A stretch of DNA of 5,994 nucleotides. Origin: Ferruginibacter sp. (GTDB lineage: Bacteria; Bacteroidota; Bacteroidia; Chitinophagales; Chitinophagaceae). Position 1 is the first letter of the stretch, and each line of letters begins with the position of its first letter. The notes under the pieces were generated by a model. It worked only from the letters and a program-made list of their open reading frames with translations, made no database searches and was not told the DNA's origin. This document shows, piece after piece, positions 1 through 5,887 of the stretch. A program made the translations under genes and the position numbers. The DNA lies in contig JANYFI010000498.1 of assembly GCA_025362765.1 (NCBI GenBank), positions 1-5,994 of the forward strand. The letters run 5' to 3'.

Positions 1-387
1 GTCAAACTGCGGAATAGTAGTGACCCGCCCCTTTTTTGTCCACCTTACATTCAGTTGCTTATCTCTTACTACTTCTTTAACCAGCAAAGTAGACAGCAAT
101 ATCTCGTTTTCTCTTTCTGTTTCCTTGTCGGAATTTTTGTATGTTAACGCCTGAAATAAATTAGTCCCCTTTTCCTGTTCTCCATCATTCACTACAATCC
201 TGGAAGTAATTTTATAAACCGGTACCTGGTATTTTAAATAAAAACGGGCACTAACCAGGAATAGAATAATGACGATTGGAAAGAAAGGCCAAAAAGGCAG
301 GACTCGAAAAAAGATTTTTTTTAAGTCAACACTACTTTCTTCCTCCTGGCTGGCGTTATTGCCTAAATCGTTTGTAGGGGATATCAT
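1..387 (-). CDS. Wzz/Wzc-type polysaccharide chain-length/co-polymerase protein, N-terminal part (runs off the left edge)
   Basis: This is an open frame of 129 codons with an ATG at 387-385 and no stop before position 1, so only the N-terminus is present. The protein begins with a hydrophilic, acidic cytoplasmic tail (about residues 1-30, with QEEESS at 14-19). A transmembrane helix follows at about 31-50 (LPFWPFFPIVIILFLVSARF), then the periplasmic start typical of Wzz domains (YKITSRIVVNDGEQEKGTN, 58-76) and a charged helical stretch (KETERENEILLST, 88-100). This layout is that of polysaccharide co-polymerases, inner-membrane proteins that set chain length and contact the Wza export channel. 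Bacteroidota versions are often full-length Wzc proteins carrying a C-terminal tyrosine kinase. That part lies outside the window, so Wzz versus Wzc cannot be decided. It follows the wza-like gene after 174 bp on the same strand, the usual order in export loci. No Shine-Dalgarno sequence is seen; the upstream DNA is AT-rich. Confidence 0.85.
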   Translation of the reverse strand, partial: MISPTNDLGNNASQEEESSVDLKKIFFRVLPFWPFFPIVIILFLVSARFYLKYQVPVYKITSRIVVNDGEQEKGTNLFQALTYKNSDKETERENEILLSTLLVKEVVRDKQLNVRWTKKGRVTTIPQFD

Positions 388-411
388 TAAATATTAAAAA
401 TTAGTATGCTT

Positions 412-434
412 AGCAAATAGAATGCAGCAAATAG
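412..434. repeat. Two 9-bp direct repeats upstream of the wzz-like gene
   Basis: AGCAAATAG occurs at 412-420 and again at 426-434, a 14-bp period, about 25-47 bp upstream of the ATG at 387. On the coding strand each copy reads CTATTTGCT. The spacing is not a multiple of a helical turn, and neither copy fits TAnnTTTG exactly because the two spacer bases are missing. It could be a small regulatory site or chance in AT-rich DNA. Confidence 0.25.
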
Positions 435-561
435 GCTTTTCAAATTTTCGTTGCCATATAAAACTAGTGAAACACCAACTGGGCTTGGCCATTTTTAGTG
501 TTTGCCCAAACAACCGGCGCCGTAACAATCTGAAATGCACTCCATCCTGGCGGTGTAAACA

Positions 562-1356
562 TTACTTTCTACTTAAATTTACAATGGTGATCAGCAAGGA
601 TAAACCAACTGCGGCAATAGCCATATATTGAGGAACCCCTTTTCGGGCAATAAATTTCGATTTAACTGGTTCTACATACACCACATCGTTGGTTTTTAGA
701 TAGTAATACGGCGATTTAAAAAGATTTTTTGATAACAGGTTTACCCTTGCATAATTCCGCACACCATTTTCCTCCCTTATTATGAGCACGTTGTTTGCTT
801 TTCCAAAATCAGTTAAATCGCCCGCCATGCTGAGTGCTTCTAATATGGTAGTACGTTCATTTACCATGTTGAATGTTCCTTTTTTATTTACTTCCCCCAT
901 AACAGAAAAATTATAATTTAAAAACCGCACATTAACAATTGGGTTTTTAGTATAATCTTTAAACAGTTGAGTAAGCGAATCTTCTAATTGCAAACGGGTT
1001 AGTCCCTCGGCTTGTACTTTACCAACATAAGGTATTTTAATCTTACCGTCTGCTTCAACCAAATATCCAATAGCAGCTCCCGTAAAATTGGATGCTGCGG
1101 CTCCTATTACTATACCCATACCTGAATTAAGCGCCGCCAAGTCCATTGGATTACTTCCTCCCACTGTAATCCACAACTGGTCATTTTTTTGAATGGGATT
1201 TTCAAATGCACTTTTGGCTGCCTGTAGTTTTCCAGAATCCACTTTTCCCAGGTCATTTAAGTAAATAACCTGCTTAGTTGAGGTACAGGAAACCATACTC
1301 CATGCAGCAGAAAGCAGGAATACATTAAAAACACCTGATTGAAATATTTTTGACAT
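562..1356 (-). CDS. Wza-like polysaccharide export outer-membrane lipoprotein
   Basis: The product is 264 aa from the ATG at 1356. A TTG two codons upstream (1362) is in frame but less likely to be the start. The N-terminus is a lipoprotein signal peptide: hydrophobic residues 9-22, then Met-Val-Ser-Cys with Cys24 as the lipidated residue. Next comes the polysaccharide-export domain (about 53-145), with DQLWITV (59-65), GYLVEADGKIKIPYVGKV (97-114) and NPIVNVRF (138-145). An SLBB-type domain follows (about 148-228; SVMGEV at 151-156, TTILEALSMAGDL at 169-181, NDVVYVEP at 223-230). A hydrophobic C-terminal helix (about 243-261) ends in Ser-Arg-Lys and matches the membrane-spanning helix of Wza-type channels. 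The role known for the family is to form the outer-membrane pore that exports capsule or exopolysaccharide together with a Wzz/Wzc partner, here the next gene downstream. A Gly/Ala-rich stretch (79-96) sits inside the export domain. Function is confident; the polymer exported is unknown. Confidence 0.92.
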   Translation of the reverse strand: MSKIFQSGVFNVFLLSAAWSMVSCTSTKQVIYLNDLGKVDSGKLQAAKSAFENPIQKNDQLWITVGGSNPMDLAALNSGMGIVIGAAASNFTGAAIGYLVEADGKIKIPYVGKVQAEGLTRLQLEDSLTQLFKDYTKNPIVNVRFLNYNFSVMGEVNKKGTFNMVNERTTILEALSMAGDLTDFGKANNVLIIREENGVRNYARVNLLSKNLFKSPYYYLKTNDVVYVEPVKSKFIARKGVPQYMAIAAVGLSLLITIVNLSRK

Positions 1357-1718
1357 TGGCAATTTGGATAATTATATTTTTAATGATGTTTATCTGATAT
1401 TTACCTCTTTATTTTAAACACATTTTACCTAATTCAAATTGCTTATGAGCAAACCGCCATTACTTTATGCTTTTAATACAGCACGCTTCATTCAACCTTT
1501 AAATTTAATAGAGAATGTAAATTAAAAAATTTCTGCTGTTTAATATGGCTTCGCCCTTCTCAGTCACAATAATGACGGAATAAATTAACCCATTTAACAA
1601 TGAGAATACACGCTTGGCCAGGAAAAAATATCAACACAATTGACTCGGAAACAACAAACTACAGTACCATGCAAATTTTAATTCCGGGTTCAAAAAAAAT
1701 TATTTTTACGAATTTTGG

Positions 1719-1726
1719 CAAAAGTA
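1719..1726 (-). promoter_or_regulatory. Possible -7 promoter element for the export genes
   Basis: On the minus strand this reads TACTTTTG, a full match to the Bacteroidota -7 consensus TAnnTTTG. Transcription would start near 1712-1715 and give the wza-like gene a leader of roughly 355 nt. The expected upstream TTTG or TTG at 19-21 bp is missing (the sequence there is TACGG-like), so the match is only half a promoter. An 8-bp match with two free positions is not rare in AT-rich DNA. Confidence 0.25.
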
Positions 1727-1750
1727 ATTGATAATTGATTTAATGCCGTA

Positions 1751-1778
1751 TTTAATAATCTAATACTATGTTATTAAA
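1751..1778. repeat. 8-bp A/T inverted repeat
   Basis: TTTAATAA (1751-1758) and TTATTAAA (1771-1778) are perfect inverted copies separated by 12 bp. The site lies just upstream, in minus-strand sense, of the possible -7 element at 1719-1726, where an operator could sit. The arms contain only A and T, so they may be accidental; as an RNA hairpin it would be weak. No T-run or GC base supports a terminator reading. Confidence 0.3.
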
Positions 1779-1927
1779 AGCTTATGAAACTACATGTTTT
1801 CGTATCCGTCCCACAACCAGTTACCCTTACATGCTTACTATCAGCACCCAAAAAGTTTTCTATTTTTAAAATTTGAATGGCAAAATGATTGTGCAGCCTC
1901 CGCAAATTATTCACAAGTGCGCATCGG

Positions 1928-2353
1928 TTATGGAGCTTTTATTGCTACACCAGTTTCCATTATCCACGGAAATTTAAAACAAACCTCATCAAAAAGCGAA
2001 TAGTCTGCCTTGCCGTTCACGGCAAACGTTTTAACCGTCGCGGCTGTGTTCAACAGCGATTTTGCCATTTGCAAAGTTGCACCGGTTTTAACCCTGTCTT
2101 CTACCAGTAAAATGGTTTTACCGGTGGCATCAAACGTCATACTTTCTAATAATTGGGGAGTAGCATACAGGGGCTTTTGCCGGGCATCCCTAAAACTTAG
2201 TTTCAGTAACTCTACAGGCAACATCAATCGCTGGTTAATTAAAGCGGCGGGTATTACGCCACCGTTTGCAATGGCGACTATTAAATCGAACTGCTCGTTA
2301 AAATGAATTTCCAGTATCCTGCTTTCAACCTCCTTCCATGATTTAACACTCAT
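1928..2353 (-). CDS. Type I phosphoribosyltransferase (Gpt/HPRT-like)
   Basis: The product is 141 aa from the ATG at 2353. Type I phosphoribosyltransferases join a base, often a purine, to PRPP to give the nucleotide, trapping it in the cytoplasm. The PRPP-binding motif is clear at 81-93: ILLVEDRVKTGAT, a hydrophobic strand, the acidic pair Glu85-Asp86, then Thr90-Gly91-Ala-Thr93. The pyrophosphate loop is at about 25-36 (IVAIANGGVIPA) and corresponds to SRGG-type loops of Gpt-like enzymes, but has Asn30 where those carry Arg. The C-terminal FPWIMETGV (128-136) recalls the base-binding end of Gpt-like proteins. The length is near the usual minimum for the family. The start overlaps the stop of the S-component gene by 11 bp (2343-2353), so translation is probably coupled. 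The base used is not evident from the sequence; a purine or purine-like base is an inference from resemblance. Confidence 0.85.
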   Translation of the reverse strand: MSVKSWKEVESRILEIHFNEQFDLIVAIANGGVIPAALINQRLMLPVELLKLSFRDARQKPLYATPQLLESMTFDATGKTILLVEDRVKTGATLQMAKSLLNTAATVKTFAVNGKADYSLFDEVCFKFPWIMETGVAIKAP

Positions 2354-2864
2354 AAGTAGCCAGTTTTTTTAAAATAAGCCAACCTCCAAAAATTTGTAAC
2401 AACATGCCGGGTATCCCGATGGTGAAATCCTGGCTGGCTGCCGTAAAACTTCCAGTCATTGCCCACTCAATCAATGATCCTGCTACCTGGTAAATAAGTA
2501 CCACCAGCAGCAAATGAAATAAAGACACCTGCCTAAACCGGGAAGATACCAACCCAGCCGCCACCACTATCAGCAAAGATTTTATTAAAATGATGGGCAG
2601 TACAGGCGCTGGTGGCATGCCAAATAAAAAGTGGTTGATCAACGGTGACAGCACCGCTGTTAACAATCCCACTTTTGCACCAAATTTATACGCCGCAATG
2701 ATGGTAAAAAAATAAATCGGCAGAAAAATCAGTCCGCCTTTGGGCACCTGGTGTACCATTTGCGGCAACACTATGTTACCTACTACAAATAATATCGAAA
2801 ACAGGTAAGTACGGCCATTGGCCAGCGACAGTCGCAATGGATAAAATGGAGAATTTAACGTCAT
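2343..2864 (-). CDS. Multi-pass membrane protein resembling an ECF-transporter S component
   Basis: The product is 173 aa from the ATG at 2864, with about six hydrophobic helices (roughly 20-38, 45-60, 62-80, 88-107, 114-135, 147-167). Short loops hold Pro and Gly clusters (HQVPKGG at 38-44, FGMPPAPVLP at 81-90). Size, helix number and style match the substrate-capturing S subunits of energy-coupling-factor transporters, which bind vitamins, their precursors or related small molecules in the inner membrane and borrow EcfA/EcfA'/EcfT for energy. No ATPase or T subunit lies in the window, so a shared module elsewhere is implied. The AxxxA motif often seen in helix 1 of S subunits is not visible, which lowers certainty. 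The gene follows the TonB receptor after 96 bp and overlaps the phosphoribosyltransferase start by 11 bp. Its substrate is unknown. An unrelated small membrane protein is the alternative. Confidence 0.65.
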   Translation of the reverse strand: MTLNSPFYPLRLSLANGRTYLFSILFVVGNIVLPQMVHQVPKGGLIFLPIYFFTIIAAYKFGAKVGLLTAVLSPLINHFLFGMPPAPVLPIILIKSLLIVVAAGLVSSRFRQVSLFHLLLVVLIYQVAGSLIEWAMTGSFTAASQDFTIGIPGMLLQIFGGWLILKKLATYEC

Positions 2865-2894
2865 AATTGATGTTTGGATAGTTGTATAACAAGC

Positions 2895-2914
2895 GGTAAA
2901 GTTAGCCTTTTACC
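2895..2914. repeat. Small hairpin between the receptor and S-component genes
   Basis: GGTAAA (2895-2900) and TTTACC (2909-2914) can pair across an 8-nt loop, inside the 96-bp gap separating the receptor stop from the next start. It has no following T-run on the minus strand, so it is not a standard terminator. It could act in transcript processing or be accidental. Confidence 0.25.
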
Positions 2915-2960
2915 CCATTGCAACAGCGTTGATATTTTTATATAAATACCAGAGGATTTA

Positions 2961-5021
2961 TTAATTTTTTACCAGGTGAAAATTAATACCTGCCAGCAGT
3001 ACTATTCCTGGCATGGGGTAGCCATTGTTAATTTCATATTGTTGATTGGTAATATTTTCGCCTTTTAGAAATACGTCGAATAGCTTGCTGAGCTGATAGT
3101 CAGCTTTCGCATTTAACAACGTGTAACTGGATGTTAATTTGTCCGGCGTTACTTGTTTAGTCAACCCTTCTATATGCTGGAAATTGATACTAAACATCCA
3201 CCCTGCTGATTTAAAAGTACTATTCACCGACAGTTGTTGGCGGGGTACAGCCAGTACAGGATTTTTTACATTCGTATATCCATACATCAGCGAAACCTTC
3301 AGTAGCTGGCTAATGCTATATTTTCCGGAAAACTCTATCCCTGAATTATTAAAAGCGCCGGAATTAATGTTTTTTGGTCCCCCGTTTTGGAATACCGTTT
3401 CAATCAGGTTACTCCCCTGTACATTAAACAAGGTGGCATCCAATTGTATTTTTTTATTTAACAGCAACTGGCTAACAGTAGCCTCGTAGTTCATCATCTT
3501 TTCTGGCTGCAGATCAGGATTGGCAGGTGCGAAAAGATATAAATCAAGCACTGAGGGACTTCTAAATCCTTTTGATACCAATGCTTTAACAGTAGTGGTT
3601 TTGGTTGCTAAAAAAGAAAGCCCCCCGGAAGGGATTACTATATTTCCATACACATTGTTGTGTTGTAACCTGATGCCGCCGGTAAGTATTATTTTTTTTG
3701 CAATGGTCTGCTGCGTCAATAAATAGGGCGCCCATTCCGCAATGGTGTGGTCTCCAAAAACAATGCCCTGTCCATTCATGGCGAAAATGTTTTCCGCCTT
3801 GCCTCCATAGCTTTTATAGTCAAGCCCAACCGTTGTAAGGTTATTCTTTACCTGTTTAAAAGACTGATACAATGACAACCCGTAATTTGCGTCCCGGGAC
3901 CTGAAACCATCAGTGATAGTATGTTTGCCATAATTGTAAAAGAGCTGAAAGTTCCCGCTAACATGATTGTTAGTGTTGGTAATATTCAGATAGGTGGAGC
4001 CGCGAAAAACATCAACCGACGGACCCTTTTGGCCGGTAACGGGACCTGGATCCTCCGCATTGAATTTTGCAAGATTTGTTTCCAGTGCTATCTGCAGATG
4101 CTCTGAAAAACGATTGCTTAATTTTAAGTACCCGTTAGTAATATTGAAAGCGGATGCTGCCCGGTGCCCATCTGTATGATCTTTGTTTACAGAGGCCATC
4201 AGGCTAAACCCTTTTTTACGATAGCCGATATTAGTAAGGTATTTCTGGGTATTAAATGATCCATATAACACCCTGGCATTAACGGAATATCCGTCCTGCT
4301 GCTGTGTACGGGTTAGGATATTGATAACACCCGCCATCGCATTGGTTCCATATAATACTGACCCAGCGCCATGAATTACTTCCACCTTCTCCACATCAGA
4401 AGCCACATAGGCGTCAGGTAGCGGATGACCAAAAAGGCCCATGAATTGTGGGCTGCCATTGATCAGCACCAATATCCGGTTATTAGGATCTCCGCTAATG
4501 CCCCGCATGGAAATAGCGCCGGCCGACCCGGTACTAACGCCAAACCCGGTTACTCCCCTCTCTGTCACGAATAATCCCGGAACCTGTTCTGCAAGCACAG
4601 GTAGCAACGCCGACTCGCTGCTATTTTCAATTTGCTCCCTGTTTACCACCGTAATGTTCATCGGCGTATATTGCTTCCCAATAGCTGTTTTAGTCGCAGA
4701 CACAACTACTTCATTAAGCGCTTGCCCCACTTTAGTTAAAATGATTGCGAGGGTTACTGGAGAAAAGGAAACGCCGACTTTTTTAAATATAGTATCACAC
4801 GCTGCCGCAGTAACGACCAGACTATAGGCCCCAGCTGTCAATTGAATGGAGAAATTTCCCTCCTGATCTGACCGTATATTTTTTTCTGTACTTAATATGC
4901 GAATCAATGCATTTTCCACTGGCTTCCCGTCGGAATATTTAACTGTGCCGCTTACGATTTGTGAGAAAGAAGCAACATAATAAATGGTACAAATAAAACC
5001 TAAACACAATCTTATTATCAT
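2961..5021 (-). CDS. TonB-dependent outer-membrane receptor with N-terminal carboxypeptidase-regulatory-like domain
   Basis: The product is 686 aa from the ATG at 5021. Residues 1-20 form a Sec signal peptide with likely cleavage before Gln21. A CarboxypepD-regulatory-like beta domain follows (about 22-95; SGTVKYSDGKPVENALIRI at 24-42, EGNFSI at 54-59). A TonB-box-like strand LNEVVVSATK lies at 102-111 and the plug at about 112-238, with the hallmarks SMRGI (171-175), RILVLINGSPQFMG (182-195) and the segment ending SVLYGTNAMAGVINI (221-235). The rest is the beta barrel, ending in GINFHLVKN. The ligand is imported through the barrel using TonB-ExbBD energy. The length is that of compact vitamin/metal-complex receptors rather than the ~1000-aa SusC type, and no SusD partner is present. 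The plug loop Gly-His-Pro-Leu-Pro-Asp (198-203) may contact ligand. It heads an apparent operon with the S component and phosphoribosyltransferase, suggesting a shared small-molecule substrate. Confidence 0.93.
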   Translation of the reverse strand: MIIRLCLGFICTIYYVASFSQIVSGTVKYSDGKPVENALIRILSTEKNIRSDQEGNFSIQLTAGAYSLVVTAAACDTIFKKVGVSFSPVTLAIILTKVGQALNEVVVSATKTAIGKQYTPMNITVVNREQIENSSESALLPVLAEQVPGLFVTERGVTGFGVSTGSAGAISMRGISGDPNNRILVLINGSPQFMGLFGHPLPDAYVASDVEKVEVIHGAGSVLYGTNAMAGVINILTRTQQQDGYSVNARVLYGSFNTQKYLTNIGYRKKGFSLMASVNKDHTDGHRAASAFNITNGYLKLSNRFSEHLQIALETNLAKFNAEDPGPVTGQKGPSVDVFRGSTYLNITNTNNHVSGNFQLFYNYGKHTITDGFRSRDANYGLSLYQSFKQVKNNLTTVGLDYKSYGGKAENIFAMNGQGIVFGDHTIAEWAPYLLTQQTIAKKIILTGGIRLQHNNVYGNIVIPSGGLSFLATKTTTVKALVSKGFRSPSVLDLYLFAPANPDLQPEKMMNYEATVSQLLLNKKIQLDATLFNVQGSNLIETVFQNGGPKNINSGAFNNSGIEFSGKYSISQLLKVSLMYGYTNVKNPVLAVPRQQLSVNSTFKSAGWMFSINFQHIEGLTKQVTPDKLTSSYTLLNAKADYQLSKLFDVFLKGENITNQQYEINNGYPMPGIVLLAGINFHLVKN

Positions 5022-5045
5022 CTACGTTAATTATAAAAAAAAATG

Positions 5046-5053
5046 CAAATATA
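5046..5053 (-). promoter_or_regulatory. Putative -7 promoter element of the receptor operon
   Basis: The minus strand reads TATATTTG, an exact match to the Bacteroidota TAnnTTTG element. A start 4-7 nt downstream (about 5039-5042) would give a leader of only about 20 nt before the ATG at 5021. A degenerate -33 box TTTA (5076-5079) sits 22 bp upstream; a proper TTG is 26 bp away, beyond the usual spacing. The position close to the gene supports it. Confidence 0.45.
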
Positions 5054-5182
5054 GTGGTGTTTCATTTTTAACAGGTAAACAATTAGCAAATCATCCGGAT
5101 ATTTATACAAGATGCTGCCCTATTCTGAGATGAGGCAAATTCTAATAACACAAAAATACCAGCCTCAACTAACGGTTAAACA

Positions 5183-5200
5183 ACCAGTGTACAAACTGGT
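5183..5200. repeat. 6-bp inverted repeat between the divergent genes
   Basis: ACCAGT (5183-5188) and ACTGGT (5195-5200) are perfect inverted copies around a 6-nt spacer, in the 275-bp gap between the receptor (minus) and the broken gene (plus). It has mixed base composition, so it is less trivially accidental than the A/T repeats. It could be an operator or small hairpin. No T-run follows on either strand, so a terminator is unlikely. Confidence 0.3.
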
Positions 5201-5296
5201 ACTCATACTTTTAATGTCTGTTTAATATAAACCCGACCCCAGGTATCCACCACTTTACCCGTAAAAGTCGTGACCTAATTTATATCAGTAAGGGAA

Positions 5297-5887
5297 ATGG
5301 AAGAACACACTACAGGTCAAATACAATCAGCAGCCTATTTAACGGGAAAAATCAACAACATCGTTTTTTACCAACGGTCGGACACTTCTATTGCCAGAAC
5401 CGTACCGATAATAGTACACCAATCGCCTGCTACAAAGATACGTAGCGCAAATTTTGGGATAGCTGCTTCCGCAGGCCGGGTATTGCGCAGCAATATGCAA
5501 CAGGTATCGCCATTTACCAAAAACAAAACCATGCAAAGCCGTTTCTCCGGTGCCATTGCCCGCTGGCTGGCGTTAAACAATGCCGGCAGTTTGACACCGC
5601 AAAAAGGTCTGCCCTTTATAAGTAGCTTTAATTTTAATGAAGCCACCAGCATTAGTGAAAGATGAAAACTGCCCCTGATCGTTACAAAAGTGGATGATGG
5701 ACTATTGCAATTACAGCTACCCGCTTTTACACCTGCGGTTGTTATTACTGCACCTGCGCACACTAAAACCATCGAATGCAGAATAGCAGCGGCTTCCTGC
5801 AATTTGCAGTTTCCCGACAAGCAGGGAAGCTTTTGCACCATATTATCCATTCCTAATGACTATTCGCTTTTTGGAATTGGGCCATAA
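5297..5887 (+). pseudogene. Hypothetical protein gene interrupted by an in-frame TGA
   Basis: Two open segments in the same frame, 5297-5665 (122 aa from ATG) and 5666-5887 (73 codons, no further stop until TAA), read as one protein of 195 residues plus a TGA at 5663-5665. The break lies in Ser-Glu-Arg-stop-Lys-Leu-Pro-Leu, where TGG (Trp) would give a plausible Arg-Trp-Lys. The first part has a conserved-looking layout: GKINNIVFYQR (17-27), SANFGIAASAGRVLR (50-64) and a helix with ARWLALNNAG (88-97). The second looks like a beta domain with LPAFTPAVVITAPAHTKT and ECRIAAASCNLQF. I recall this style from uncharacterised Bacteroidota proteins but know no function. The natural C-terminus may also be shortened. 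An in-frame TAA at 5276 and lack of other ATGs fix the start; AGGG sits only 2 nt before it, too close for a good ribosome site. Alternatives are a sequencing error or a genuine 122-aa protein. Confidence 0.55.

Larger units (their letters stand above)
1357..1927. other. Gene-free region of about 570 bp upstream of the export genes
   Basis: No open frame of useful length exists on either strand; minus-strand ATGs here lead to peptides of about 8 codons or fewer. The DNA is strongly AT-rich. It must contain the end of the transcript arriving from the phosphoribosyltransferase gene and the promoter of the wza-like gene. It holds a TAnnTTTG element (1719-1726, minus strand), an 8-bp A/T inverted repeat (1751-1778), a tandem ATTGATA/ATTGATT pair (1727-1740) and a small hairpin TTGCT-TATG-AGCAA (1439-1452). 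I see no GC-rich stem plus T-run that would be a clear intrinsic terminator, and no tRNA. Confidence 0.6.

Noticed and set aside
422..631. Plus-strand 69-codon open frame
   Set aside because: It spans the wza-wzz gap and the end of the wza-like gene in antisense; composition is not protein-like.
1357..1362. TTG start for the wza-like protein at 1362
   Set aside because: An ATG two codons downstream (1356) gives an equally complete signal peptide and is the commoner start.
1683..1700. GGGTTCAAA resembling a tRNA T-arm
   Set aside because: The stem cannot close (the bases following are all A) and no acceptor, D or anticodon arm lies upstream.
1794..2306. Plus-strand open frames of 69, 73 and 98 codons
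   Set aside because: They overlap the phosphoribosyltransferase on the opposite strand and have no family resemblance.
3139..4827. Several plus-strand open frames of 61-128 codons
   Set aside because: All lie antisense within the receptor gene, whose frame is continuous and carries clear domain motifs.
5101..5160. CTGAGA at 5125-5130 on the plus strand, recalling the TPP riboswitch core
   Set aside because: The flanking P2/P4 pairing segments and the downstream GAACCTGATCTGG-like block are absent, and it does not precede a thiamine-type gene on that strand.
5368..5850. 160-codon minus-strand open frame opposite the broken plus-strand gene
   Set aside because: Its protein is Cys-rich and low in recognisable structure, whereas the plus-strand frame gives a balanced protein with conserved-looking motifs; it is an antisense shadow.
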